Source: an uncultured Cyclobacteriaceae bacterium (GTDB lineage: Bacteria > Bacteroidota > Bacteroidia > Cytophagales > Cyclobacteriaceae). From it: a stretch of 45,972 bases of DNA. The stretch lies in NCBI GenBank assembly GCA_905479015.1, contig CAJQKV010000004.1:1-45972 (forward strand). The letters run 5' to 3'. Positions 9,440-17,384 of this stretch are shown one piece after another; position 1 is the stretch's first letter; each line of letters starts with the position of its first letter. The notes under the pieces are model-generated. The model saw nothing but the letters and a program-made list of their open reading frames with translations. It was not told the origin of the DNA and ran no database searches. The translations under genes and the position numbers were made by a program.

Positions 9440-10044
9440 AATGATTTTTTTAATGCCCTCAGTAATTCAATTTTTTTCATCCCTGGATGACTTTCAAACT
9501 TGCTGTTCACGTCAATACCTATAAGTCCCGGATGATCAATCAAATCCAGCGCTTTAAGACTTTCTATAGAAAGACCTCCGCTGAGCCAAAAAGGCTTTGA
9601 ACTCGGACTCTCATTTAAAATATCCCAGTGAAACTTTTTACCTGATCCACCATATTCAAGAGATAAAGTATCGTATAAGAAATAATCTGCCTCCTGCTCA
9701 AAAGCTAAAATTTCAGCTATAGGTAATTCATCTTGAATTCTAAATACTTTAATCACCTTTACCCCCAAGTATTTGACCGCCACAAGGTAAGAAAGTGATT
9801 CATCTCCGTGCAATTGCACATAATCTAAGTCAAATTTTTTAACCTTTTCTACCAATGAACCCAACGGTTCATTGACAAAAACCCCTACCTTCTGAGTCGT
9901 ACCAAAATTGATGCCATCTAATGAGAGTTCATCCACAAACCTTTTTGATTTAGGATAAAATATGAATCCCATTAAATCAGGTTTTATGGCCAATACTGAT
10001 TTAATATTCGCCACTTCTCGCATGCCACAAACTTTAAGTTTCAT
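9436..10044 (-). CDS. trpF: Phosphoribosylanthranilate isomerase
   Basis: The 202-residue TIM barrel performs the Amadori rearrangement of PRA to CdRP. Cys6 in KVCGM is the general base and Asp125 in the [13 protein letters not shown] region is the probable general acid. It is a stand-alone enzyme, not fused to trpC as in enterobacteria. It overlaps trpC by 11 nt and trpB by 4 nt. Confidence 0.95.
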   Translation of the reverse strand: MKLKVCGMREVANIKSVLAIKPDLMGFIFYPKSKRFVDELSLDGINFGTTQKVGVFVNEPLGSLVEKVKKFDLDYVQLHGDESLSYLVAVKYLGVKVIKVFRIQDELPIAEILAFEQEADYFLYDTLSLEYGGSGKKFHWDILNESPSSKPFWLSGGLSIESLKALDLIDHPGLIGIDVNSKFESHPGMKKIELLRALKKSL

Positions 10045-10837
10045 CCGTCAATAATTTTATGGCTTTAATAAATTCGGAACAATATCTACCCGGATTACGG
10101 GTCTTCATAAAACATTCTCCAATCAAAAATCCTTCATATCCATATGCCATTAAATCAACAACTACATTTGGATCATCTATTCCGCTCTCTGACACCTTAA
10201 CAAAATCATTGGGTATAAGTGCTGCCAATGACTTTGATACCGCTACTGAAGTTTCAAAAGTGCTGAGATTTCTATTGTTGACCCCCAATAAATCGATATG
10301 AGGGTTTAAACTTTTTTCCAACTCTGCTTCATTGTGTACCTCTAATAATACCTCTAAATTCAAGCTTTGCGCCAAGGCACCCAATGCGGTGAGTTCCCTT
10401 ACCGACAAAGCCGCAGCTATCAATAAAATCACATCTGCTCCCATGGCCTTAGCCTCAATGATTTGGTATTCATCCACCATAAAATCTTTGCGTAACACCG
10501 GACAGTTTTGATGATCTCTTACCGTTTGTAAATCTGTGATGGATCCTCCAAAATAATCTTGATCAGTTAAAATAGAGAGTCCAGATACGCCTGCCTTCAC
10601 ATAATCATGAGCCACCTCTTCTACCGATGACCAATCATTAATTATCCCCTTAGATGGACTTTTTCGTTTGAACTCTGAAATGATCCCCGGTGATTCAGTT
10701 TGTCTGATTTTCTTTGCAAGAGAATGAGTCTCTCTTGAGAAATAAGGCTTCATTTCAAGCGCAGCGATGGGTTGCGCTATTTTTCTCGCAGCTACTTCCT
10801 GCTTCTTATTTTCAATGATTTTAGACAAAATACTCAT
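10034..10837 (-). CDS. trpC: Indole-3-glycerol phosphate synthase
   Basis: This 267-residue TIM barrel closes the indole ring from CdRP. Signature segments are visible in order: IISEFKRKSPSKG (52-64), PVLRKDFMVDEYQI, LLEVHNEAEL, LLGVNNRNL and VSESGI, containing the catalytic Lys and Glu residues. It starts 4 nt after the trpD stop. Confidence 0.97.
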   Translation of the reverse strand: MSILSKIIENKKQEVAARKIAQPIAALEMKPYFSRETHSLAKKIRQTESPGIISEFKRKSPSKGIINDWSSVEEVAHDYVKAGVSGLSILTDQDYFGGSITDLQTVRDHQNCPVLRKDFMVDEYQIIEAKAMGADVILLIAAALSVRELTALGALAQSLNLEVLLEVHNEAELEKSLNPHIDLLGVNNRNLSTFETSVAVSKSLAALIPNDFVKVSESGIDDPNVVVDLMAYGYEGFLIGECFMKTRNPGRYCSEFIKAIKLLTDET

Positions 10838-10841
10838 CTCC

Positions 10842-11834
10842 TTATGCGTTGATTTCTAAAAACTTACTGAATGTACTCTTCGCTTTACCCGATATCAAAG
10901 AAGTTCGAGCTTCTTCTACCGCAGCTTCGAAAGGACTCCCGTTGATCGTGGCAATAGCCATTCCTGCATTAGCAATGACTACATTATTTTGTGAATCAGT
11001 CCCTTTACAATCAAGAATCTCTTTAAACAACTGTGCTGACGACTTGATATCCGACCCCCCTGATAAATCCACAGCATCTAAATAAGAAAGCCCGAGTAAA
11101 CTCGGTGTGCCTATGGCTTCTCCCTCATTAGAAATGTACTTGAAGTCTCCAGTTAAAGAAATTTCATCGTAACCATCTAAGGAATGTACAATAAGAAAAT
11201 TCTTGTCAGTATTCTGATACAGGTAACCATACAAACGGGCCAATTCGAGATTGAACACGCCTACCATTTGATTCATTGGAGCGGCTGGATTAACCATAGG
11301 TCCCAACATGTTAAAAAAGGTTTTTACCCCCAATTCTTTACGGATAGGTGCCACATTTTTCATCGCCGGATGAAACAAGGGTGCGTGTAGAAATGCAATG
11401 TTACTTTGATCAAAACTTTTCATGATGCGCCCCACATCGCTGGAGAATTTACACCCTAAATATTCCAAAACATTGGAGGACCCACAGACGGAAGAAACGC
11501 CGTAATTACCATGCTTGGCCACATGATATCCTGCTCCGGCAACCACAAAAGATGCCAAAGTGGATATATTAAAGGTATCCTTACCATCTCCTCCAGTACC
11601 ACAAAGGTCTATGGCATTATATCCTTCTGCAGGGATTTTTATACATAGTTCAAGCATCGCATCTCGGAATCCCGACAGTTCATCTACGGTAATGTTGCGC
11701 ATCATGAATACCGTCATAAACGCGGCCATTTGACTGTGATTGTAAGCTCCTGAGGCAAGGTTTGTTAAAATTTCCCGTGCCTCCTCTTTTTCTAGTGATT
11801 GATAGTTAAATAACTTATTGAGAATATTTTTCAT
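10842..11834 (-). CDS. trpD: Anthranilate phosphoribosyltransferase
   Basis: This 330-residue enzyme transfers phosphoribose from PRPP to anthranilate. The PRPP/phosphate loop CGTGGDGKDTFNIST (78-92) and the KHGNYGVSS segment are diagnostic. The frame is open seven codons further upstream, but the ATG at 11834 gives a 4-nt ATGA overlap with trpG, the same arrangement as its neighbours, so this start is preferred. Confidence 0.96.
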   Translation of the reverse strand: MKNILNKLFNYQSLEKEEAREILTNLASGAYNHSQMAAFMTVFMMRNITVDELSGFRDAMLELCIKIPAEGYNAIDLCGTGGDGKDTFNISTLASFVVAGAGYHVAKHGNYGVSSVCGSSNVLEYLGCKFSSDVGRIMKSFDQSNIAFLHAPLFHPAMKNVAPIRKELGVKTFFNMLGPMVNPAAPMNQMVGVFNLELARLYGYLYQNTDKNFLIVHSLDGYDEISLTGDFKYISNEGEAIGTPSLLGLSYLDAVDLSGGSDIKSSAQLFKEILDCKGTDSQNNVVIANAGMAIATINGSPFEAAVEEARTSLISGKAKSTFSKFLEINA

Positions 11835-12409
11835 TTTCCTGAATGTTCTAACCAATTAATAATCATTTTTTTCCCATGTGAAGACATGATGGACTCGGGA
11901 TGAAATTGCAGTCCGCGTACATTGTATTCTTTATGTTTTACAGACATCACACATTGGTTCGCATCTTCTGAGGTGACAATGAGATCTTGGGGTAAATTTT
12001 TATTGGAAATTGCCCATGAATGATACCTGCAAGCCTTAAAAGAATCAGGAACTTCATGGAATATTGGATCTGAATTTTTTAAAAATATGTCGGTGACTAC
12101 CCCATGATAAACTTCATCCAAATTATACAATTGGGCACCGTAAGCCTCGCCGATAGCTTGGTGTCCTAAGCATACACCTAAAATGCTCTTGGTCGCCCCA
12201 TATTCCCTTATGATTTCAGGCATGATTCCTGCGTCTTTTGGAATCCCAGGACCGGGAGAAAGTAACACACAATCATATTGTCCTACCTCCTCAATAGTGA
12301 TTTTATCATTTCTAAAAACGGCTAGATCTTTATGTAATCCGAGCGTCCTTAAAATATGAACCAAATTATAGGTAAAGCTATCGTAGTTATCTAATACTAA
12401 TATTTTCAT
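11831..12409 (-). CDS. trpG: Anthranilate synthase glutamine amidotransferase component
   Basis: This 192-residue class I amidotransferase has the triad Cys80 (GVCLGHQ), His170 and Glu172 (QFHPES) and an oxyanion region SPGPGIP. It supplies ammonia to TrpE. It could also serve as PabA in folate synthesis, since TrpG and PabA are close relatives, but the ATGA overlaps with trpE and trpD tie it to tryptophan synthesis. Confidence 0.96.
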   Translation of the reverse strand: MKILVLDNYDSFTYNLVHILRTLGLHKDLAVFRNDKITIEEVGQYDCVLLSPGPGIPKDAGIMPEIIREYGATKSILGVCLGHQAIGEAYGAQLYNLDEVYHGVVTDIFLKNSDPIFHEVPDSFKACRYHSWAISNKNLPQDLIVTSEDANQCVMSVKHKEYNVRGLQFHPESIMSSHGKKMIINWLEHSGK

Positions 12410-13815
12410 CTTGGCTTTGAATTCAATTGGGCCATCTCCATCGCTTTTTCAAGGGCTGCTAGCTTATTATAAACTTCCTGTACCTCATTTTCCGGAACGG
12501 ATTTGGAAACAATACCCGCACCTGCTCTGAAAATCAATTTCCCCCCCTGACTTAAAAAAGTACGAATCATAATGGCATGGTTAAAGCCTCCTTCAAAATC
12601 CATAAACCCAATGGCACCGCCATAATATCCTCGCGCACTCTTTTCGTATTGGCCGATAAGCTCCATCGCACGATGCTTAGGCGCCCCGGACAAGGTTCCC
12701 GCCGGAAACGTACTGGCAACAATATCTAAAGAATCTGAGGCTAGATCCAATTGTCCGGTAACCTTACTTACTAGGTGAATGACATGGGAATAATACTGAA
12801 CTTCTTTGTAGGTTTCAACGGTGACATCCGAGGTAAACTTACTGAGATCATTTCGAGCCAAATCTACCAGCATGATGTGTTCAGAATTCTCCTTGGGATC
12901 CTCTAAAAGCTTTCGAGCCAAATCAGCATCCGCCGCATCATCTCCGGTCCTTCTAAAAGTACCTGCAATGGGGTAGATCACGGCTTCTTTCGCATTAACA
13001 ATGATTTGCGCTTCAGGAGATGAACCGAAAATTTTATAGGAGCCATAATCAAAATAAAAAAGATAAGGAGATGGATTAATTGATCTGAGTGCTCGATATA
13101 CTTGAAATTCATCCCCCTTAAATGCGGACTCAAATTGTCGTGAAAAAACGACCTGAAAAACATCACCTAGGTTACAATGATCAATCCCTTTTTTGACCAT
13201 TTCTAAAAACTCGTTATCCGTATGATCAGAGGTTATTTCGCCTACCCGGTCAAAGGAAAAAGAGGGTGTGGTTTGCTTGTGTAAGCATTCTATAATTCTT
13301 TTAATCTCATTCCCTGGCTCATCTAAGTAAGATTCGACAACGTGACACTGATTTTTAAATTGATCAAAAATAATGAGATATTTATACAACGCATACCTGA
13401 TCTCAGGTATGCGTTTATGGGTCAATAAATTCTCCTGTATTTCAACCTCTTCAAAATGTACGACTGCATCGTAATTTATATAACCAAACAGACCCGTTTC
13501 ACTGTATTTTACCTTGGTTTTTTTATATTCAAATACTGATTTAAATGTTTTGAGTGCCTCTAAGGGGTCCGTATTAATCTCCTCTTTTGAACCATCAGGA
13601 TAAGTACAACTCGTGATCCCTTGACAGGTCTCAAAAGTGGCTATCGGATGGCAACAGATATAAGAGTAGCTATCTTCTTCGCCATGATAATCTGAACTTT
13701 CAAGCAAGAGCACATTCGAAAATTGATCTCTGAGCTGCAAATAGGCGGACACCGGAGTGATGGTATCTGCTAAAAAGCTCGATGCAATGGTTTTTAAGGA
13801 ATATTTTTTCATCAT
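12406..13815 (-). CDS. trpE: Anthranilate synthase component I
   Basis: This 469-residue chorismate-utilising enzyme heads the operon. The N-terminal feedback motif LLES (37-40) indicates tryptophan inhibition, and the C-terminal catalytic half shows FGSSPEA, IAGTFRRTGDD, DLARNDLSKF, PAGTLSGAPKHRAMELI and GAGIV segments. Two consecutive ATG codons make the start 13815 or 13812. Transcription into the gene must pass the attenuator hairpin at 13825-13856, which ends only 9 nt before the start codon, so both enzyme inhibition and transcript termination probably respond to tryptophan. Confidence 0.97.
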   Translation of the reverse strand: MMKKYSLKTIASSFLADTITPVSAYLQLRDQFSNVLLLESSDYHGEEDSYSYICCHPIATFETCQGITSCTYPDGSKEEINTDPLEALKTFKSVFEYKKTKVKYSETGLFGYINYDAVVHFEEVEIQENLLTHKRIPEIRYALYKYLIIFDQFKNQCHVVESYLDEPGNEIKRIIECLHKQTTPSFSFDRVGEITSDHTDNEFLEMVKKGIDHCNLGDVFQVVFSRQFESAFKGDEFQVYRALRSINPSPYLFYFDYGSYKIFGSSPEAQIIVNAKEAVIYPIAGTFRRTGDDAADADLARKLLEDPKENSEHIMLVDLARNDLSKFTSDVTVETYKEVQYYSHVIHLVSKVTGQLDLASDSLDIVASTFPAGTLSGAPKHRAMELIGQYEKSARGYYGGAIGFMDFEGGFNHAIMIRTFLSQGGKLIFRAGAGIVSKSVPENEVQEVYNKLAALEKAMEMAQLNSKPR

Positions 13816-13824
13816 TAATGGGTC

Positions 13825-13856
13825 AAAAAAAAAGCCTGCTGTGAACAGCAGGCTTT
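13825..13856 (-). terminator. trp attenuator terminator hairpin
   Basis: Read on the minus strand, arms AAAGCCTGCTG and CAGCAGGCTTT form a perfect 11-bp stem around a TTCA loop, and the 3' arm runs into nine consecutive T residues ending at 13825. This is a textbook intrinsic terminator placed between the leader peptide and trpE. A competing pairing is available: ACCTTGTG just upstream (plus-strand complement near 13869-13876) can pair with CACAGCAGG (complement of 13835-13843) in the loop and 3' arm with a small bulge, which would break the terminator. That antiterminator is an inference from hand pairing. Confidence 0.88.
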
Positions 13857-13881
13857 ATGTTTTTCTTACACAAGGTTATGC

Positions 13882-13938
13882 TCACAAATTATAAATTTGT
13901 ATTTCTAGCCACCACCAATATGTTTTGTTTAAAGTCAT
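13882..13938 (-). CDS. trpL: trp operon leader peptide with three consecutive Trp codons
   Basis: This 18-codon frame encodes MTLNKTYWWWLEIQIYNL and stops 26 nt before the attenuator hairpin. Three adjacent TGG codons (complement of 13909-13917) are highly improbable by chance in such AT-rich DNA and are the hallmark of ribosome-mediated attenuation. The Trp codon region GGTGGCT can pair with AGCATAACC just downstream, giving a plausible 1:2 pause structure. When charged tRNA-Trp is scarce, the ribosome would stall on the Trp codons and free the downstream segment to form an antiterminator. There is no convincing Shine-Dalgarno sequence, as is usual in this phylum. Confidence 0.85.
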   Translation of the reverse strand: MTLNKTYWWWLEIQIYNL

Positions 13939-14075
13939 TGTACTGCGAATAAAGTGTATTTCTTGCAAAGAAACAAACTGAAATTATTTTTTTATAAAAT
14001 ATTCTGTACCCAACTTCTTTGAGTAATGGGCTCATCTTTTGCGTTTTTAAGTATTATTTTTCTTCTTTGCTTGAT

Positions 14076-14483
14076 ATGTTACCTATAGATACGCAACTCA
14101 GTATACTCATTCATCTTGCTCAGGCAGATCATAATATCTCAATAGAGGAAATAGAGATTATTAAAAAAACAGGTCAAGATAACGGACTCAATTCTACTCA
14201 AATAGAAGCACTCATTGCATCTCCAAAATCCATTGGAGACTTATATCGTTTGCCCAAAGAAGAAAAATTAGAATGCCTGATAGACCTAATCAGACTCATG
14301 AAAATTGATAAAAAAATTTATCAGAAAGAAATTGATTTTTGTGAAAGAATTGCGCTTAAATTAGGCTATCAACCCAAAGTAATCATGGAACTTTCTGCCT
14401 ACATCTACACCTCTAAAAGCATCCATACTGATCGGAGCATATTAGAAGATATTGTCGATAAGTATTATATCGTTGAAACCTAG
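14076..14483 (+). CDS. Small TerB-like helical protein
   Basis: This 135-residue protein is predicted to be all-helical and soluble. The pattern of a helix LSILIHLAQADHNISIEE, an acidic turn and a later ELIDLIRLMKIDKKI-like helix resembles the TerB/DjlA domain, a small bundle with conserved acidic residues found in many Bacteroidota. Length fits a single TerB-like domain. A longer reading from a TTG at 14019 exists but adds a hydrophobic stretch not expected of the family, so the ATG at 14076 is preferred. It is divergent from the trp operon and convergent with the barrel gene. No specific function can be assigned. Confidence 0.6.
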   Translation: MLPIDTQLSILIHLAQADHNISIEEIEIIKKTGQDNGLNSTQIEALIASPKSIGDLYRLPKEEKLECLIDLIRLMKIDKKIYQKEIDFCERIALKLGYQPKVIMELSAYIYTSKSIHTDRSILEDIVDKYYIVET

Positions 14484-14577
14484 TAAGTACTGATCTTAAA
14501 AAAGCGATAAAGACAGGTATTTAATACTTGAAGCATGTTGAAACGCTCACTTGTAAATTCATGAATCTAGCACGCAT

Positions 14578-15276
14578 TTAATTAAATTTATTCTTCATTA
14601 AAGGAATTAAATAACTTAAGCTCAATCCAGTATCCCAATGATTACTCATATCAGGTATGTCCGTTGACCTGTCAATAGTGAACATGATGTTACTGAAGCC
14701 GTAAGTAATGTAAGCTTCCAAAGACAGCTGTCCGAAGCCCATCTTCCTTTGATATCCCAAACCACACTTACCTCCATAGGCAAACGACTTATCCCGTTGA
14801 GGATCAAATGTCCAAAAATCAGTCTTTTCGCTTTTGTCTTGAGGATCTTTAGGAACATCGTATCGCAACAAAAAATCAACATAAATACCCAAGAGTAGGT
14901 AGGCCTTACTTTTTTGAGATCCTACATAAAAAATAGATTCAATAGGGATGTTTAAGTAATCCATTTTTGTCCGAACGGTTTGGAGGGTATTGAGGGTATC
15001 CAAATACTCTTGATCCCAACCTTTTTCAGTAAAATTGATGCTCATCCTGAGTCCCGTCTTCAGACTTCCTTTGTAAATGTCAGGAAAATATTGAAACATC
15101 AAACCTCCATGCAATCCTCTGATTGGACGAGAGAGTAAATTGACCCTATAAATAGTATGCTCGATGTAGGAAGAGGAATAATGAGGTCCCACCGTTGGTC
15201 CCATCAGCCAATGTCCCTGACCATTACTGCTCTCAACGGCAAACAAAAACAAAATAAAAATCATGAAATGCCTCAT
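14578..15276 (-). CDS. Outer-membrane beta-barrel protein (PorT-like)
   Basis: This 232-residue protein has an N-terminal signal peptide ending near SSNGQG and then alternating amphipathic strands (for example GLRMSINFTEKGWD, AYLLLGIYVDFLLRY, LSLEAYITYGFSNIMFTI), finishing with a strand LSLSYLIPL close to the C-terminus. The layout matches the 'outer membrane protein beta-barrel' family common in Bacteroidota. It stands alone, convergent with the TerB-like gene. No ligand or transport role can be read from the sequence. Confidence 0.65.
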   Translation of the reverse strand: MRHFMIFILFLFAVESSNGQGHWLMGPTVGPHYSSSYIEHTIYRVNLLSRPIRGLHGGLMFQYFPDIYKGSLKTGLRMSINFTEKGWDQEYLDTLNTLQTVRTKMDYLNIPIESIFYVGSQKSKAYLLLGIYVDFLLRYDVPKDPQDKSEKTDFWTFDPQRDKSFAYGGKCGLGYQRKMGFGQLSLEAYITYGFSNIMFTIDRSTDIPDMSNHWDTGLSLSYLIPLMKNKFN

Positions 15277-15463
15277 ACGCTACTGCAATTATCTGTCATT
15301 TTGATCTATAAATCTTTATTTTTACATTTTTCATCCCAAGAAAAGTATGATCTAATGATGACAAGTTCTCCCGAACTCCCACATTTATATTTATAAACGA
15401 AAATATTATCTGAAACTCAGAACTTAATTGAAAGACAAACTTAAATAGTAAATAATTTCGCAT

Positions 15464-15471
15464 TAAATTTG
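15464..15471 (+). promoter_or_regulatory. -7 promoter element of the SRP RNA gene
   Basis: TAAATTTG is an exact match to the Bacteroidota -7 consensus TAnnTTTG. It ends 5 nt before the first base of the SRP RNA closing stem, the expected distance to a transcription start. No clear -33 TTG element is seen. Confidence 0.6.
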
Positions 15472-15476
15472 CATTG

Positions 15477-15564
15477 GCAAACGAATACGACCAGCTCCTG
15501 TTGAATCCCCCAGGTCCGGAAGGAAGCAAGGGTAAACGGTTGATGCGGTGCGATTTTCGTTTGC
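15477..15564 (+). ncRNA. ffs: Small signal recognition particle RNA (4.5S type)
   Basis: The core binding site for Ffh is intact: GGTCC (15513-15517), GGAA tetraloop (15518-15521) and GGAAGCA (15522-15528) forming the conserved asymmetric-loop hairpin. The ends form a perfect 9-bp closing stem, GCAAACGAA (15477-15485) with TTCGTTTGC (15556-15564), followed by seven T residues (15565-15571) as terminator. The total of about 88 nt fits the short, Alu-less bacterial SRP RNA. A protein reading frame passing through this region from 15474 belongs to the downstream fsa frame and is not coding here. Confidence 0.93.
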
Positions 15565-15593
15565 TTTTTTTATTTAAACTAAATGATTCTCTG

Positions 15594-16247
15594 ATGAAAT
15601 TTTTTATTGACACGGCCAATCTTTCTGAAATAAAAGAAGCTTATGACCTTGGTGTTCTTGATGGTGTAACTACGAATCCATCGCTGATGGCAAAAGAAGG
15701 AATTACCGGAACTGAAAACATCTTAAAGCACTATAAAGATATTTGTAACATTGTTGATGACAATGTAAGCGCAGAAGTCATTTCTACCCACTTTGATGAG
15801 ATGCTCAAGGAAGGTAGATCTTTAGCAAAAATAGATGATAAAATAGTGGTGAAAATTCCTATGATTAAAGAAGGAGTTAAGGCCATAAAAGCACTGGCTG
15901 ATGAAGGGATTAGAACCAATTGCACACTCATTTTTAACGCGGGGCAGGCGATTTTAGCCGCCAAAGCAGGCGCCTCCTATGTTTCTCCATTTATTGGAAG
16001 ATTGGATGATATTGGATCAGACGGTATCCAATTGATTGAGCAAATTGTTCACATTTTTGACAATTTCGGATTCGAAACTGAAGTCCTTGCCGCGTCTGTC
16101 CGACATAATTTGCATCTTCTTCAATGTGCTGAAATAGGTGCTGATGTAGTAACCTGCCCCCTTAACGTCATTACAGGCCTTCTCAAGCATCCCTTAACCG
16201 ATAGTGGTCTAGAGAAATTTCTTGCAGATTATCGAAAAGGCAACTAA
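15594..16247 (+). CDS. fsa: Transaldolase-like fructose-6-phosphate aldolase
   Basis: This 217-residue enzyme belongs to the short transaldolase (TalC/Fsa) class. The N-terminus [20 protein letters not shown], the TTNPSLM segment, the Schiff-base lysine in [10 protein letters not shown] and [21 protein letters not shown] are diagnostic. It acts in the cytoplasm on fructose 6-phosphate/sedoheptulose 7-phosphate; aldolase and transaldolase activities are hard to tell apart by sequence. The ATG at 15594 is chosen because the frame further upstream runs through the SRP RNA. The start lies only 22 nt after the SRP RNA U-tract, so it may be expressed by read-through or from an unrecognised internal promoter. 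Confidence 0.92.
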   Translation: MKFFIDTANLSEIKEAYDLGVLDGVTTNPSLMAKEGITGTENILKHYKDICNIVDDNVSAEVISTHFDEMLKEGRSLAKIDDKIVVKIPMIKEGVKAIKALADEGIRTNCTLIFNAGQAILAAKAGASYVSPFIGRLDDIGSDGIQLIEQIVHIFDNFGFETEVLAASVRHNLHLLQCAEIGADVVTCPLNVITGLLKHPLTDSGLEKFLADYRKGN

Positions 16248-16270
16248 AAAATTATTCCCCTTGAAAGCGT

Positions 16271-16474
16271 ATGTATATTATCAAAGTTCGAGGAAAAGCT
16301 AAAATCCCTGACTACATCCAATTAAGAAATGACAAATTCGTATTAATTGCTTATTTCAGAGCAGACAGGCCACTCAAAAAATTGGAAAGATTGGGACTTG
16401 GGGGGAAAGAAGAACAGCTCAAATTAATGATTGAAAAAATGCCTTTTGGTAAATTAGAACCTTTAGAGTTATAG
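16271..16474 (+). CDS. Small conserved protein upstream of ftsE
   Basis: This 67-residue soluble protein (MYIIKVRGKAKIPDYIQLRN...) has alternating beta-like and charged helical segments and no membrane or signal sequence. It starts 23 nt after fsa and ends with its stop directly abutting the ftsE ATG, so it is probably translated together with ftsE. From memory, similar proteins occur in front of ftsE in other Bacteroidota, but no function is known to me. A role linked to the FtsE ATPase is inference from position only. Confidence 0.72.
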   Translation: MYIIKVRGKAKIPDYIQLRNDKFVLIAYFRADRPLKKLERLGLGGKEEQLKLMIEKMPFGKLEPLEL

Positions 16475-17185
16475 ATGTCGACTGAGCAAGATTATATCAT
16501 TCAAGTTAAAAAAGCCACCATATTTCAAGGTGGACAGACGGTACTTGATCATGTCGACTTCAATATTTTACAAGGTGAGTTTGTTTATTTGATTGGTAAA
16601 ACTGGAAGTGGAAAATCATCTTTATTGAAAACTTTGTATGCCGACTTGCCCTTAGAAATCGGTGAAATTAAAATGGTCGGCTATCATATCCATCAAATGA
16701 AAGAAAAAGAAATACCCTTCATGAGAAGAAAAATAGGTATTATTTTTCAAGACTTTGAGCTCTTCTATGACCGCACCGTTGCAGAAAATCTAGAATTCAT
16801 CATGCGCGCCACAGGGTGGAGAGATCAAGCTAAAATGAAAGTGCGCATGGCGGAAGTACTGATGAGGGTTGGGCTCGGTGGTGTTAATAATAAAATGCCA
16901 CATCAGCTCTCAGGTGGAGAGCAACAGCGCGTCGTAATTGCCAGAGCTTTGATCAATGAACCCAAAATATTAATTGCAGATGAACCTACAGGGAATTTAG
17001 ATCCTGCAGTAAGCGAAGATATTTTTAAATTATTTTTAGAAATCAATAAATACGGTACAGCTGTTTTAATGGCTAGCCACAACCATTTTTTCATAGAAAA
17101 ATATCCCGCCAGAATTTTAAAATGTGCTGATCGAAAAGTGCTTGACTCTGATAAAGAACATTTCAATCTCTCCAAAACCTATTAA
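16475..17185 (+). CDS. ftsE: Cell-division ABC transporter ATP-binding protein FtsE
   Basis: This 236-residue ATPase has Walker A GKTGSGKSS (41-49), Q-loop Gln92 in IIFQDFE, signature LSGGEQQRV (145-153) and Walker B ILIADEPTGNLDP (165-177). The sequence type, including FVYLIGKTGSGKSSLLKTLYADLPL-like stretches, is that of Bacteroidota FtsE, which works with FtsX to control peptidoglycan hydrolysis at division. No ftsX is next to it, so the permease is encoded elsewhere. Other MacB/LolD-type assignments are possible but less likely given the preceding small gene. Confidence 0.85.
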   Translation: MSTEQDYIIQVKKATIFQGGQTVLDHVDFNILQGEFVYLIGKTGSGKSSLLKTLYADLPLEIGEIKMVGYHIHQMKEKEIPFMRRKIGIIFQDFELFYDRTVAENLEFIMRATGWRDQAKMKVRMAEVLMRVGLGGVNNKMPHQLSGGEQQRVVIARALINEPKILIADEPTGNLDPAVSEDIFKLFLEINKYGTAVLMASHNHFFIEKYPARILKCADRKVLDSDKEHFNLSKTY

Positions 17186-17384
17186 AACGAAAAACGAGAT
17201 ATCTCTTCTGCACTCATTTATATTTACCTAGAGGTCTGTCTTTTGCTTTAATTTATTTTTTTAAATTTGGATAAAGCTCATGACTAGCCCACAAGGCATT
17301 TGAAATAATTATCAAATACTCTTTTTATTCCCTACGGAATTTTCGATATTGTATTGGCCAAGATTTCACTCTTTTTTTTAATAA

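Larger units (their letters stand above)
13816..13977 (-). promoter_or_regulatory. trp operon leader and promoter region
   Basis: The segment between trpE and the divergent TerB-like gene contains the leader peptide and the attenuator. The promoter is not clearly resolved: on the minus strand a TTTG (13977-13974) is followed by TACACTTT (13958-13951), which only partly matches the Bacteroidota -33/-7 pattern and would leave a very short leader before the leader-peptide ATG. The attenuator is well supported; the promoter assignment is tentative. Confidence 0.55.

Noticed and set aside
15474-15593. N-terminal extension of fsa from a TTG at 15474
   Set aside because: The extension is read through the SRP RNA gene and its terminator, and the resulting residues do not belong to transaldolases.
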